A stretch of 64,000 nucleotides of DNA from contig CAWHXR010000001.1 in NCBI GenBank assembly GCA_963833375.1, positions 372,001-436,000 of the forward strand. The letters run 5' to 3'. Numbering within the stretch: the stretch's first letter is position 1; each line of letters begins with the position of its first letter. Made by a program: the position numbers and the translations under genes. The stretch comes from DASUPK01 sp963833375. Lineage in GTDB: Bacteria > Actinomycetota > Thermoleophilia > Solirubrobacterales > 70-9. Positions 8,846-18,899 of the stretch are shown here, piece by piece. The notes under the pieces were generated by a model that searched no databases, was not told where the DNA came from, and saw only the letters and a program-made list of their open reading frames with translations.

Positions 8846-10343
8846 CCCCGGCTACTGCAGAAGCCGAACGTCCGAGATCTCGCATCTGGTAGCGGCCCGG
8901 GTCGTCCTTGGCGGGCGGCGCCTTGGTGATCCAGATCAGGAACGACTGGGCGGACCGGCCGGGGAGGTTCACGGTCTCGCTCCCCCCTCCGTCGCTGACC
9001 CTGGCGACCGGCTGACCCCACCCTGACAGCGAGCTGGGCGGGGAGCCGTCGGCCTGGTAGATCTCGGCGTCCCAGCCCGGCGTCAGGCTCCTGATCTGCA
9101 TCGACCTGGCGGTCACGGTGGAGCCCGCGTCGATCGCCAGGCCGACGCCGTCCTTGAGGCCGCCGAAATCCTGGGTGTCGTAGTGCTCGGTCGTCCAGGC
9201 CGTACCGGTGGGGTTCGAGTCGATCGCCTCCCGCTGGGTCCCGGTCTCGTGCTCGTCGCCCGGAGGCGGGTCGAACTCGCTCGCCGCGTCGGCGGGCAGC
9301 CTGATCTCGGCGCCGCCGCTGCCGGGCGTGTTGCTGCCGCCGAGGTGAATGTGCTCGCCCCCGAAGATCAGGGCGCCCGCGATCAGGGCGATCCCGATCA
9401 TCCCCATCGCGATGCCGAGCCTCGATCGGCGCGGGCCGCCCAGTCGGCGCCGAGAGGCCGGCACCGAGTCGAGCACGCTGGTCGCCTCCCCGGTGGTGCC
9501 GCCCCGGCGGGCCGCCTCGACCTCGAGGGTCTGCTCCAGGTCCCGGACCATCTGGGCGACGGTGCCGTAGCGGTCGCGCGGATCCTTGGTGGTGGCACGG
9601 TCGACGACCGAGGCGACCGCCGCGGAGACCTCGGGCCGCTTCGCCTGGACGTCGGGCATGGGCTCGTTGACGTGCTTCATCGCCACCCCGACCTGCGTCT
9701 CGGCCCGGAACGGGACGTCGCCGGTGAGCATCTCGTAGAGGACGACGCCGAGCGAGTAGACGTCGGAGCGCTCGTCGACGTCCTCGCCCATCGCCTGCTC
9801 GGGGGAGACGTAGTCGGTGGTGCCCAGCACCCTGCCGGTCGCGGTCAGCCCCTTCGACTCGAGGGAGCGGGCGATGCCGAAGTCGGTCACCTTCGCGCGG
9901 CCGTCGGGGTCGATCAGGACATTCTGCGGCTTCACGTCGCGATGGACGAGCTTGCGGGCGTGGGCGGCGGTCAGGCCGCGGCCGATCTCGATCGCGTAGG
10001 CGACCGCCTCGTCGACCGGCAGGCCACCCTCCTCCTGGATGCGCCGTTTCAGCGTCTGCCCCTCGATGTACTCGAAGACGATGTACGGGCGGCCGTCGTC
10101 CTCGCCCGCGTCGATCACGCCGACCAGATTGGGATGCGAGAGGCGGGCCGCCGCCCTGGCTTCGCGCCGAAAGCGCTCGAGCTGGTCCTCCTCCTCCGAG
10201 ATCTCGCGATGCAGCAGCTTGATCGCCACCGGTCGATCGAGGACCTCGTCGAGCGCCAGGTAGACGGTCGACATGCCGCCGGAGCCCAGCTTGGATTCGA
10301 GCCGGTAGCGGCCCGAGAGAACCGTGGAGCTCAAGCGTTCCAA
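8796..10343 (-). CDS. Second receptor-type Ser/Thr protein kinase
   Basis: A 515-residue membrane kinase. The kinase domain (about 10-275) has GSGGMSTVY, VAIKLLHRE, HRDVKPQN, DFGIARS and an APE-like YVSPEQ. A membrane helix lies near 307-330. The extracellular part carries no PASTA repeats; instead it has a beta-rich segment with GLKDGVGLAIDAG and DAEIYQADG, similar in style to the discoidin-like sensor ends of some actinobacterial kinases. The last 16 codons overlap the 3' end of ddl on the other strand, so the natural C-terminus should be viewed with some care. The signal it senses is unknown. Confidence 0.85.
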   Translation of the reverse strand: MERLSSTVLSGRYRLESKLGSGGMSTVYLALDEVLDRPVAIKLLHREISEEEDQLERFRREARAAARLSHPNLVGVIDAGEDDGRPYIVFEYIEGQTLKRRIQEEGGLPVDEAVAYAIEIGRGLTAAHARKLVHRDVKPQNVLIDPDGRAKVTDFGIARSLESKGLTATGRVLGTTDYVSPEQAMGEDVDERSDVYSLGVVLYEMLTGDVPFRAETQVGVAMKHVNEPMPDVQAKRPEVSAAVASVVDRATTKDPRDRYGTVAQMVRDLEQTLEVEAARRGGTTGEATSVLDSVPASRRRLGGPRRSRLGIAMGMIGIALIAGALIFGGEHIHLGGSNTPGSGGAEIRLPADAASEFDPPPGDEHETGTQREAIDSNPTGTAWTTEHYDTQDFGGLKDGVGLAIDAGSTVTARSMQIRSLTPGWDAEIYQADGSPPSSLSGWGQPVARVSDGGGSETVNLPGRSAQSFLIWITKAPPAKDDPGRYQMRDLGRSASAVAGARTRTSAPARGARSPA

Positions 10344-10378
10344 GTGAGTGACCTTTGCATCGACGTGTATTTTCGCCC

Positions 10379-10412
10379 TCGGGTGCCCCCGCCGCTGAGA
10401 GCCTGCACCCGA
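10379..10412. promoter_or_regulatory. Inverted repeat in divergent intergenic region
   Basis: TCGGGTGC (10379-10386) is repeated inverted as GCACCCGA (10405-10412) with an 18-base spacer. It lies between the divergent starts of the kinase (10343) and the DsbA-fold gene (10417). It could be an operator or a transcript hairpin. It resembles the dispersed palindromic family only in containing GGGT/ACCC and lacks the CTCGCAT end. Confidence 0.4.
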
Positions 10413-10416
10413 ACGA

Positions 10417-11297
10417 ATGATGACTGTCCAGGTTCGCTTCTACACCGATCCCGCCTGTCCCTGGTCATGGGCCGCCGAGCCGGCCCTGCGGCGACTGATG
10501 TGGGAGTTCGAGGGCGAGCTCGAGTTCGCCTGGGTGATGGGTGGACTCGCCCGGCGCTACGGGCGCGAGTACCGCGACGAGGAGGGGCGCATCGGCACCG
10601 GCCCGGACTGCTTCGCCGATCTGATCTCGCACTGGCTGGAGGTCGCGGCCGATGGCCAGATGCCGACCGACCCGCGTGTCTGGACCGAGAGCCCACTGAC
10701 CTCGACCTACCCGGCCTGCCAGGCCGTAAAGGCAGCCGCGGAGCAGGGATGGGAGGCCGGCTACCGCTACCTGCGCGGCCTCCGCGAAGGGATCATGTTC
10801 GAGCGCCGCAAGCTCGATCACGCAGATGCCCTGATCGCGGCCGCGGGGGCCGCCCGCATCGACCGCGCTCGCTTCGAGATCGGCCTCTTCTCCGAGGCGA
10901 TCACGGAGGCCTTCGGCGCAGACCTGGACGAGGTCCGAAACCCGCCCCAGGAGGCCCGGGAGGCTGGGGCCGTCCGCCGCACGGAGGGCCACGAGCGCCT
11001 CAGCTTCCCCTCGGCGCTCTTCATCGGGGAGGGCGATTCCCGGCACGGCGTCTGGGGCACCGCCCGCTCCCATCCCACCCTCCGGGACGCGGCCCTGGCG
11101 GCCGGCGCGCGACAGGTCAACGAGGGCGCGCTTGGACCCGTCGAGGCGGTGCGGAGGTTCGGCCGCTGCGCCACCCGGGAGCTGGAGATCCTCGCCGAGA
11201 AGCCGCTTCCCGTGCTCGAGGCCGAGCTCTGGGCGCTCGCCCGCGACTGGAAGCTCCGGCCAGTTCGGGCGCTGACCGGTGTCCTCTGGGAGCCGGC

Positions 11298-11301
<4 letters not shown>
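10417..11301 (+). CDS. DsbA-family thioredoxin-fold protein
   Basis: 294 residues, with an N-terminal strand followed by the active-site segment DPACPWSWAAEP, typical of the cytoplasmic FrnE/YjbH-like DsbA group. The motif is CPWS, with only one cysteine, so a dithiol oxidase role is doubtful; YjbH-like members act as adaptors or isomerases. Downstream parts are alpha-helical with a C-terminal FPSALFIGEGD strand before a final helical extension. Two ATG codons (10417, 10420) are equally possible starts and no ribosome-binding site is clear. The stop shares CTAG with the convergent purM stop. Function is unassigned. Confidence 0.75.
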
Positions 11302-12295
<994 letters not shown>

Positions 12296-12299
<4 letters not shown>

Positions 12300-13222
12300 C
12301 CCGCCTTCCTCTCTGGGCCGGTCGGCGAGGCGGCCCAGCCGGGGGAGCCGTTGCCCGCAGCCACGGCACCATTGCCCGCATCCGGGGAAGCGACACCCAC
12401 GGGCTGCGTATCGAAGGTCCTGGAGCGCCGCCGGCTCCGCCACATCCTGCCGAGCACCACGCCGGCCAGGCCGGCGCGGTAGGCGGCATAGGGCCAGAGC
12501 GCGCTATCGCGCTCGACCAGCCGGATCAGCTCCTGGGAGGCGAGCGTCGAGGCGAACGAGGTCGCGGTCCCGGCGGCGAATGCGGTCCGCTGCTCCTCCG
12601 GCAGACCGCGGCGGCGCAGACGGACCCCCTTGAGGATCGCCGCGCCGACGATCACCGGCAGCGCGACGGTGCGGGAGAGCATGTTGGAGTGCTGCCGCGT
12701 GAAGCCACGCCAGCGCGCGGCGGTCAGGGTGGCCCCGTTGCGGGAGACGCCCGGAGCCAGCGCAGCGGCCTGGGCCAGGCCGAGGGCGAGCCCGTCGGCC
12801 GCGGTCGCCCTGCCGCGGTCGCGGAGCTGCGGCCTGCGATCGGCGGCGACCATCGCCGCGGCCCCGGCGAGCAGGCCCACCGCGGTGGAGAGCGGTCCCC
12901 CCAAGCCCCGCTCGATCGGGCGCTCGAGGGCGAGGCCGCAGACGGCCGGGGGCAGGAACGACAGCGCCAGCACGGACGCCTTGCGGGCGTCGAACGAGCG
13001 GAGCTCCTCGGCGATCACCCGCCGCTGCCCGATCAGCAGCGCCGCGGCGGCGCCGGCGTGCAGCGAGACCTCGAAGCTCTTCTGCAGCTCGGGATCGCGC
13101 CCGCCCTCGTCCCAGCCCGCGAGCCAGGGGACCAGCGTGAGGTGGGCGGAACTCGAGACGGGGAGAAGCTCGGTCGGCCCCTGGACGGCGCCGAGGACGA
13201 TCGCCCTCGACGGCTTCATCAT
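12296..13222 (-). CDS. uppP: Undecaprenyl-diphosphatase
   Basis: An integral membrane phosphatase that recycles the lipid carrier for cell-wall and polysaccharide synthesis. 308 residues (two adjacent ATGs, 13222 or 13219). Signature motifs are GPTELLPVSSSAHL (about 15-28) and PGVSRNGATL (about 157-166), variants of the usual SSTGHL and PGxSRSG. Many membrane helices follow. The last 45 residues or so, Gly/Ala/Pro-rich, extend beyond the usual family end. The start overlaps the dedA stop and the stop overlaps purM, so the three genes are coupled. The job fits the nearby polysaccharide locus. Confidence 0.88.
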
Positions 13223-13938
13223 GAAACGGGTTGCTCCTCTGACGTCTCACGGGTCGCGCTGCCGCGCGCCCTCGCGTCATCGGAGCCCCCTCGCTCATCG
13301 GTCGCCGGCTGGACGCGGCCGCGGCGGCGCTTGATCAGCGCCCAGACGATCAGCGCCACGATGCCGGCGAGGACGAGGTAGTCCAGGTAGTGCAGCCGGT
13401 CCTTCCAGTCGTCCCACTTGCTGCCGACCGCCTCGCCCAGGATTCCCAGGGCGAGCACCCACGGAATGCAGCCGGCGAGCGTCAGCCAGGTGAATCGCCA
13501 GAACGGCATCCTCGCCACGCCGGCGGGCAGCGAGATGAACGTGCGGATGATCGGCAGCATCCGCGAGAAGAAGACGGTCGCGTCCCCGTGCCGGTTGAAC
13601 CAGTCGTCGGCCCAATCCAGGTAGCGCTTGTTGGCGTGGAAGATCGGGTGGCGCTCGACCAGCTCCAACCGGCCGAAGTAGCCGAGTGCGTAGGCGATCC
13701 AGGAGCCGACCAGGTTGCCCAGGACGCCCGCGGCGACGATGCCGAAGAGGGTCAGCGTGCCGTCGTTCACCTTGAAGCCGGCGAACAGCATGGTCGCCTC
13801 GCTCGGGATCGGGATCAACGCGCTCTCGAGCGTCATCAGCACGAAGACGCCGGCGTACCCGGCGTCCCCGATCAGGTTGGTGGCGAACTCGACCAGCTTG
13901 TCGGTCACCGCGCCGGTGAGGAGTACGAGGCCCGTCAC
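13219..13938 (-). CDS. DedA family membrane protein
   Basis: 239 residues with the DedA core: SALIPIPSEATMLFAG, GNLVGSWIAYALGYFGR, FFSRMLPIIRTFISLPAG and a C-terminal helix ending in RRRGR. DedA proteins are membrane transporters implicated in flipping polyprenyl-phosphate carriers, which suits its coupling to uppP. GTG 13938 is chosen as start; a second GTG about 12 codons later is possible. The C-terminal tail of about 25 residues, beginning DERGGSDDARARGSATR, is encoded by a dispersed palindromic repeat (13223-13299) and is not part of the normal family. The stop overlaps the uppP start. Confidence 0.88.
   Translation of the reverse strand: MTGLVLLTGAVTDKLVEFATNLIGDAGYAGVFVLMTLESALIPIPSEATMLFAGFKVNDGTLTLFGIVAAGVLGNLVGSWIAYALGYFGRLELVERHPIFHANKRYLDWADDWFNRHGDATVFFSRMLPIIRTFISLPAGVARMPFWRFTWLTLAGCIPWVLALGILGEAVGSKWDDWKDRLHYLDYLVLAGIVALIVWALIKRRRGRVQPATDERGGSDDARARGSATRETSEEQPVS
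13223..13299 (+). repeat. Dispersed nested palindromic repeat, copy 1
   Basis: The outer unit begins GAAACGGGTTGCTCCTC (from 13223) and closes with GGAGCCCCCTCGCTCAT (to 13299). Inside it sits a complete inner unit, ACGGGTCGCGC-TGCC-GCGCGCCCTCGCG (13249-13276). Both units form GGGT...CCC stems. The element supplies the DedA C-terminal tail on the reverse strand and ends at the uppP start. Confidence 0.75.
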
Positions 13939-14028
13939 AGGGGCGGGATGGTAAGGCGTTGCAGGTCCGCTCGCGTGGCATAAGCCGATTCTCACGAGGG
14001 GTCCGGCGGGGGCTAGAGTTCTGGCGGC

Positions 14029-15924
14029 GTGGAGCGGCTCAAGCACCCCGTCTACAGGCACCGCCTGGGCCAGATCGCCGCGGATGCAATCCTCGTCGCG
14101 GCGGCCTACTACCTGGCGTTCAGGTTGCGGTTCCTCGATGCCCCGGGCGGCATCCCGGACCGCTACGACCACATGCTCGGGAACTCGATCGGGTTCGTCG
14201 TGGTCGGGCAGCTGATCGTCTTCTACGCCTTCGGTCTCTACGAGAAGTGGTGGCGCTATTTCCGCCTTCCGGACATGATCGACGTGCTGCGCGCCTGCGC
14301 GGTCTCCACGGCGATCCTGGCGATCACCTTCCTGCTGCTGAAGCCGTTCGACGACCAGATCCCGCGCTCGGTCGTCGTCACCTATTTCCTGCTCACGGTC
14401 TTCCTGATCGGGGGTGCCCGGCTGCTGGCCCGTATGGTCCTGGTTGAGCGGCTGGCCCGTCGCGAGGTGCGGGGGGCGCGCCGGGTGCTCGTCGTCGGCG
14501 CCGGCTCGGGCGGGCAGATGGTGGCCCGCGAGCTGCAGCTCAACCCAAACCTGGGCGCGCGGGCGATCGGCTTCCTGGACGACGACCCGCGCAAGCGCGG
14601 CATGCGGCTGCACAGCATCAACGTCCTCGGGACGACCGACGAGGTCGGGGAGATCCTCGACGAGTTTCACCCCGACGAGGTGATCATCGCGATCCCCTCC
14701 GCGCCCGGCGTGCTGCGCGGCCGAGTGGTCACGGCGTGCAGGGAGCGCGACGTGCCCGTGCGGACGCTGCCGACCGTCTTCGAGCTGCTCCGCGGCGGCG
14801 TCCAGCTCACCCGGCAGCTGCGCGAGGTCCAGGTCGAGGACGTGCTCGGTCGCGAGCCGGTGCGGATGGAGCTCGACCGGGTCGGCGCCTACATACAGGA
14901 GAAGGTCGTCCTGGTGACGGGCGCCGGCGGTTCGATCGGCTCCGAGCTCGTCCGCCAGATCGCGAGGGTCCGGCCGAAGCTGCTGGTCATCCTCGACCAC
15001 GCCGAGGACAACCTCTTCCGGATCGACCGCGAGATGATCGAGGAGCGGCACTTCACCCGGGTCGAGTCGGTGCTCGCCGACTGCAAGGAGGCGGAACGCA
15101 TGCTCGAGGTGATGCAGCGCTTCAAGCCGGAGGTCGTCTTCCACGCGGCCGCCTACAAGCACGTCCCCCTGATGGAGGCAAACCCGCTCGAGGCCATCCG
15201 CAACAACGCGATCGCCACCAAGGTCACCGCCGAGACGGCTGTGGCGTCTGGATGCGAGCGCTTCGTCCTGGTCTCGACCGACAAGGCGGTCAATCCCAGG
15301 ACCGTGATGGGCGCCTCCAAGGCGATGGCCGAATGGATCGTCGAGGCCTCCGGCCGCAAGCACCCGCAGACCCGGTTCGTCACCGTCCGCTTCGGCAACG
15401 TCCTGGCATCCTCCGGGAGCGTCGTGCCGATCTTCCGCAGCCAGATCGAGCGCGGCGGACCGGTGACCGTGACCGATCCGGAGATGACCCGCTACTTCAT
15501 GACCATCCCGGAGGCGGTCCAGCTGGTAATTCGCTCGGGCGATCTCGGCGGCGCCAGCGGCGAGGTCTTCGTTCTGGAGATGGGCGAGCCGGTGAAGATA
15601 GTCGACCTCGCCCACAACATGATCCGGCTGGCCGGATACGAGCCCGAGGTCGACATCGCCGTGGAGTTCGTCGGGGCGCGCCCGGGGGAGAAGCTGCACG
15701 AGGAGCTCTTCAACTCGGATGAGCGGCCCCAGCCCACGGCCTCCGACAGGATCGTCCGTGCCGTCCGCCACGCGCCGCTCGATCCGGAGTGGGTCAACGG
15801 GACCCTGAGCCGCCTCGAGTCGCTGGTCCGCTCCGGCGACGAGGCCAACCTCGCCGTGCAGACGGTGCAGCTGGTCTCCGACCGCCGGGCCGCCGCTCTG
15901 CGGGTCGACGACCTGACCGCGTAG
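14029..15924 (+). CDS. Membrane-bound nucleotide-sugar epimerase/dehydratase (FlaA1/CapD family)
   Basis: A 631-residue polysaccharide biosynthesis protein of the WbpM/CapD/FlaA1 group, which act as UDP-GlcNAc 4,6-dehydratases or related epimerases. Four membrane helices fill about residues 10-130. A Rossmann-like domain follows (VLVVGAGSGGQM near 153), then an extended SDR catalytic domain with VTGAGGSIGSE (about 295-305), HAAAYKHVPLME, STDKAVNP, MGASKAMAE and VRFGNVLASSGSV. The GTG at 14029 gives the expected N-terminus; no strong Shine-Dalgarno is evident. It opens the polysaccharide locus. Confidence 0.9.
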   Translation: MERLKHPVYRHRLGQIAADAILVAAAYYLAFRLRFLDAPGGIPDRYDHMLGNSIGFVVVGQLIVFYAFGLYEKWWRYFRLPDMIDVLRACAVSTAILAITFLLLKPFDDQIPRSVVVTYFLLTVFLIGGARLLARMVLVERLARREVRGARRVLVVGAGSGGQMVARELQLNPNLGARAIGFLDDDPRKRGMRLHSINVLGTTDEVGEILDEFHPDEVIIAIPSAPGVLRGRVVTACRERDVPVRTLPTVFELLRGGVQLTRQLREVQVEDVLGREPVRMELDRVGAYIQEKVVLVTGAGGSIGSELVRQIARVRPKLLVILDHAEDNLFRIDREMIEERHFTRVESVLADCKEAERMLEVMQRFKPEVVFHAAAYKHVPLMEANPLEAIRNNAIATKVTAETAVASGCERFVLVSTDKAVNPRTVMGASKAMAEWIVEASGRKHPQTRFVTVRFGNVLASSGSVVPIFRSQIERGGPVTVTDPEMTRYFMTIPEAVQLVIRSGDLGGASGEVFVLEMGEPVKIVDLAHNMIRLAGYEPEVDIAVEFVGARPGEKLHEELFNSDERPQPTASDRIVRAVRHAPLDPEWVNGTLSRLESLVRSGDEANLAVQTVQLVSDRRAAALRVDDLTA

Positions 15925-15982
15925 CGCATCCGGCCGCCGGCCCGCTCCAGAGGCCGGCCGAGGCACGCGGCCCCTGAGCCAC

Positions 15983-16014
15983 ACGGGGGCGCTTCCGCGC
16001 GCCCTCGCAGAATG
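15983..16014 (+). repeat. Dispersed palindromic repeat, copy 2 (single unit)
   Basis: ACGGGGGCGC-TTCC-GCGCGCCCTCGCA lies between the epimerase stop and the next gene. The stem is GGG-GCGC/GCGC-CCC. It matches the inner unit of copy 1 except around the 5' GGGT and lacks the CATCA end. Confidence 0.6.
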
Positions 16015-16039
16015 CCCCTTAACATCCCGCGCCGCGGCC

Positions 16040-16885
16040 ATGAGCAGTCTTCTCAAGGATGTCGGCGCACTCGCGGGCCTCGCCTCGTTCCTGGGGTTGG
16101 CCCTGCTCGCCCTGCTCTACTTCGCTCAGGCGCGCGACCTGCGCCGCCTCCGGGAGCAGGCGAGCTTCCTGGTGGAAGGCGGCCAGGCGGACGGCGAATC
16201 CGTCGCTCCGGCCGAGAGGACCGCGACGGCGGTCGCCACCACCACCAAGGAGCCGGAGAAGGCCGCGGCTGCCGCGGCGGCAACGGCTCCCAACGAGGCT
16301 GAGGCCTTCAGGCGGGCGGAGCTCGCCCGGCAGGCGGCCCAGCGCCGGCAGCGGTTCGAGCAGCGCCGGAGCGGTCCGGATGAGGGTCGCGAGCGTCCCT
16401 CCTGGCTCTCCGAGCCCGCCTCCCTCGCCGTGATCGTGGTCGGGGCGATCCTGCTGCTCGCCGGGATCGCCTTCGGCGTCACCCGGCTGACCGGTGGCGG
16501 CTCCTCGTCTACCGCACCCGCGGCCAACGCCGGGAAGGGACCCTGCCCGCCCGGGCAGACCAAGGTCGCCGTCCTCAACGGCACCGCCACGCCGGGCCTG
16601 GCCGCGCAGTCGGCCGCGCCCCTCAAGCAGCACGGCTACAAGGTCGGACCCGTCGGCAACACCTCGACTCCCTTCACGACGAGCGTCGTCATGTTCGACC
16701 CCACGGACGGGCAGCAGTGCGCTCCGATCATCGGGCAGGTCGTGGGCATTCAAAAGACTCAGCCGATGAACAACGAGGTCCGGCAGGCGGCCGAGGGGGA
16801 TCCCGTGGCCGTCGTGCTCGGGGACGACAAAGCCGGGGGGTCGAGCGGAACTGGGGCCAGCGGCACGACCGGCTCGGGAATCTGA
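16040..16885 (+). CDS. Membrane protein with LytR C-terminal (LytR_C) domain
   Basis: 281 residues with a membrane helix near 8-28, an Ala/Glu/Arg-rich cytoplasmic segment likely forming coiled coil (about 85-125), a second membrane helix near 130-155, and an extracellular LytR_C domain starting at KVAVLNGTATPGLA (about 175). LytR_C domains accompany LytR-CpsA-Psr phosphotransferases that attach glycopolymers to peptidoglycan, but no LCP catalytic domain is present. A Gly/Ser-rich tail ends the protein. Position at the front of the polysaccharide locus suggests a role in attachment or assembly; this is inference. Confidence 0.75.
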   Translation: MSSLLKDVGALAGLASFLGLALLALLYFAQARDLRRLREQASFLVEGGQADGESVAPAERTATAVATTTKEPEKAAAAAAATAPNEAEAFRRAELARQAAQRRQRFEQRRSGPDEGRERPSWLSEPASLAVIVVGAILLLAGIAFGVTRLTGGGSSSTAPAANAGKGPCPPGQTKVAVLNGTATPGLAAQSAAPLKQHGYKVGPVGNTSTPFTTSVVMFDPTDGQQCAPIIGQVVGIQKTQPMNNEVRQAAEGDPVAVVLGDDKAGGSSGTGASGTTGSGI

Positions 16886-16909
16886 GCCACTCACCAGCCC
16901 GGTCGCCCT

Positions 16910-17329
16910 GTGAGCGAGCGCAGTCGATCGGCCGCCCTGATCTCCGCTGTGGCGGTGGCGATCCTGCTGGCGGCCACCGCCGCGGCGATCGTGCTCACGC
17001 AGCACCTGCGTGACGAGGGGCCGGTGGTCAGCTCGATTCGCTGGAAGACGCGCCCCGGTCCGCGCTACAGGGCCTGCTTCCGGCTCACCCGCGACGACCG
17101 CGTCCGCGTATCGGTGGTCGACTTCTCCGATCGCTCTGTGCGCGTTCTGGGTGACGCGTCCCTGAAGGGTGGCGACACACCGCATTGCTTCGACTGGGAC
17201 GGCAGGAACGCCGCGGGCCAGCCGGCGCCGCCGGGGCCGTACCACCTGCAGCTCTCCCTCGAGAGCGCGGAGCGCACCGCCGTCTCGGGCGAGCGTTTGG
17301 TGATCCGGGCGACCGGAGCCCAGTCGTGA
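16910..17329 (+). CDS. Small membrane-anchored protein with FlgD-like Ig fold
   Basis: 139 residues: one N-terminal membrane helix (about 9-30) and a beta-sandwich ending in FDWDGRNAAGQPAPPGPYHL, the hallmark of the FlgD_ig fold. There is no flagellar context; the neighbours are polysaccharide genes. The GTG start is used, and the stop overlaps the GTG of the next gene (GTGA). The likely role is an extracytoplasmic accessory of polysaccharide assembly, but there is no direct evidence. Confidence 0.7.
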   Translation: MSERSRSAALISAVAVAILLAATAAAIVLTQHLRDEGPVVSSIRWKTRPGPRYRACFRLTRDDRVRVSVVDFSDRSVRVLGDASLKGGDTPHCFDWDGRNAAGQPAPPGPYHLQLSLESAERTAVSGERLVIRATGAQS

Positions 17330-18897
17330 GCGAAGCGCTCGAGGTCGTCGGCTGCCTCGGAGCGGCCGCAGCGCTGTCGGCTTCGCTGCTCGTCTCCGAT
17401 GCCCGCGCCCGGGCCGCCGGCCTGGTCGGAGCGATGGCCCTCGCCACCGCGCTGATCGCGGGCCAAGGCTGGGACGAGCTCCAGACGCTCCGCAGCCACC
17501 ACCTCGAGTTCGCCGGCGCGATCGTGGGGGCGGTGCTCGTACTCGCCGTCGGGGCGGCGGCGATGCTGCGCTGGCCGATCCTCCTGCCCCTGTTGATGAT
17601 CGCGGCGCTGCCCTTCCGGGTCAGGCTGCACGTCGCGGGCGGCCAGGCCGTCAACCTGCTCGTCCCGCTCTACGCGGTGATCGGCGCGGGCGTGCTGGCG
17701 ACGGTGGTGGCGACGGTGCGGGGCCAGACGCGGCTGCGGCGGCTGCCAAAACCGCTCGTGCTCGCCCTCGTCCTGGTCATCTGCCTCTACGCGCTGCAGA
17801 CGATCTACTCCCAGGATGTCGCCTTCGCAACCCGCAACGTCGGGTTCTTCCTGATCCCGTTCGCGGTCCTCTTTTCGCTGCTGGCGGAGGCCAACTGGGA
17901 CCGGCGGCTGCTCATGCTGGCGTTCGTCGTGCTGCTCGCCGAGGGCGTCGTCCTCGCCGGGATCGGGATCGGGCAGTTCGCCGCCCAGCACATCTTCTGG
18001 AACGGCAAGCTCGAGGCCTCCAACGACTTCCACTTCTACTTCCGGGTCAACTCCGTGTTCTGGGATCCGAACATCTACGGCCGCTATCTGATGCTGACGA
18101 TCCTGCTCGGGGTCACGGTGCTGGCGTGGGCGGCCAACCGCGGGCTGGCGTTCGCGCTCGCCGGAGCCCTCGCGATCAGCTTCGCCGGCCTGGTCTTCGC
18201 CTTCTCACAGACGAGCTTCATCGCGCTCTTCATCGGCCTGGCCGTGATCGCGGCCCTGCGCTGGAGCGTCCGCTGGGCCGTCGTCGGCACGCCGGTCGCG
18301 CTGGTCGCAATCGCCGTCGGGGCGCTGTTCCTGGCCGGCGGCTCGAATGAGTCGACCCGCACGGTGACGGAAGGGCACAGCAGCCTGGTCTCGGGAGGGC
18401 TGAAGCTCGCCGAGCACAGGCCGCTCTACGGGTACGGCTCGGCCTCGTTCTCGAAGGCGTTCGCCAGCGCCGAGCACGTCAGGGCGGGCGATACGACGAT
18501 CTCCCACACCGAGCCCGTCACCGTGGTTGCCGAGCAGGGGGCGGTCGGCGTCGTCGCCTACCTCGCGCTGCTGGCCGCGTCGCTCTGGACGGTCCTCTCC
18601 GGGATGCGCTCGATCGCCCCGGGGCTCGGCGCCCGGTTCCGGTCGCTGGCGGAGGGGAACCGGGCGGAGCTGGCTCCCGCGAGGATCGGGATCGCCGCCG
18701 CCTTCTGCGCGCTGCTCGTGCACACGATCGGCTACGCGGCCTACCTCACCGACCCCCTCACCTGGGCGCTGCTGGCGATCGGAGGCGTGCTCGCGGCGGA
18801 GGTCGGCGCTGGAGGCTGGCCCAGCACAAACGGCGTCTCCTCCGCTTCGCGTCCGGCGACGCCTTCCGGCGGATCCTCTCGTCAGTCTGAGGGGTAG
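17326..18897 (+). CDS. O-antigen ligase/polymerase-like membrane protein (Wzy_C type)
   Basis: 523 residues with about twelve membrane helices. A periplasmic loop contains FYFRVNSVFWDPNIYGRYL, and later YGYGSASF and SHTEPVTVVAEQGAVGVVA, the typical polymerase/ligase loop with a conserved His and Glu. The start is GTG 17326 in the GTGA overlap with the previous gene. A Ser-rich tail follows the last helix. Polymerase and ligase cannot be told apart from sequence alone, but the flippase next door favours a Wzy-type polymerase in a Wzx/Wzy pathway. Confidence 0.85.
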   Translation: MSEALEVVGCLGAAAALSASLLVSDARARAAGLVGAMALATALIAGQGWDELQTLRSHHLEFAGAIVGAVLVLAVGAAAMLRWPILLPLLMIAALPFRVRLHVAGGQAVNLLVPLYAVIGAGVLATVVATVRGQTRLRRLPKPLVLALVLVICLYALQTIYSQDVAFATRNVGFFLIPFAVLFSLLAEANWDRRLLMLAFVVLLAEGVVLAGIGIGQFAAQHIFWNGKLEASNDFHFYFRVNSVFWDPNIYGRYLMLTILLGVTVLAWAANRGLAFALAGALAISFAGLVFAFSQTSFIALFIGLAVIAALRWSVRWAVVGTPVALVAIAVGALFLAGGSNESTRTVTEGHSSLVSGGLKLAEHRPLYGYGSASFSKAFASAEHVRAGDTTISHTEPVTVVAEQGAVGVVAYLALLAASLWTVLSGMRSIAPGLGARFRSLAEGNRAELAPARIGIAAAFCALLVHTIGYAAYLTDPLTWALLAIGGVLAAEVGAGGWPSTNGVSSASRPATPSGGSSRQSEG

Positions 18898-18899
18898 CC

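Noticed and set aside
12356..12415. Partial match to the palindromic repeat (CACGGGCTGCGTATCG) in the uppP C-terminal tail
   Set aside because: Only one half matches and there is no hairpin partner or CTCGCAT end; too weak to call.
16910..17329. Flagellar hook-capping role for the FlgD-like gene
   Set aside because: There are no other flagellar genes; the Ig fold alone occurs in many extracellular proteins.
18822..18895. AAACGGCGTCTCCTCC near the end of the polymerase gene resembles the outer half of the repeat
   Set aside because: The match stops after about 17 bases, and neither the inner unit nor the closing end is present.
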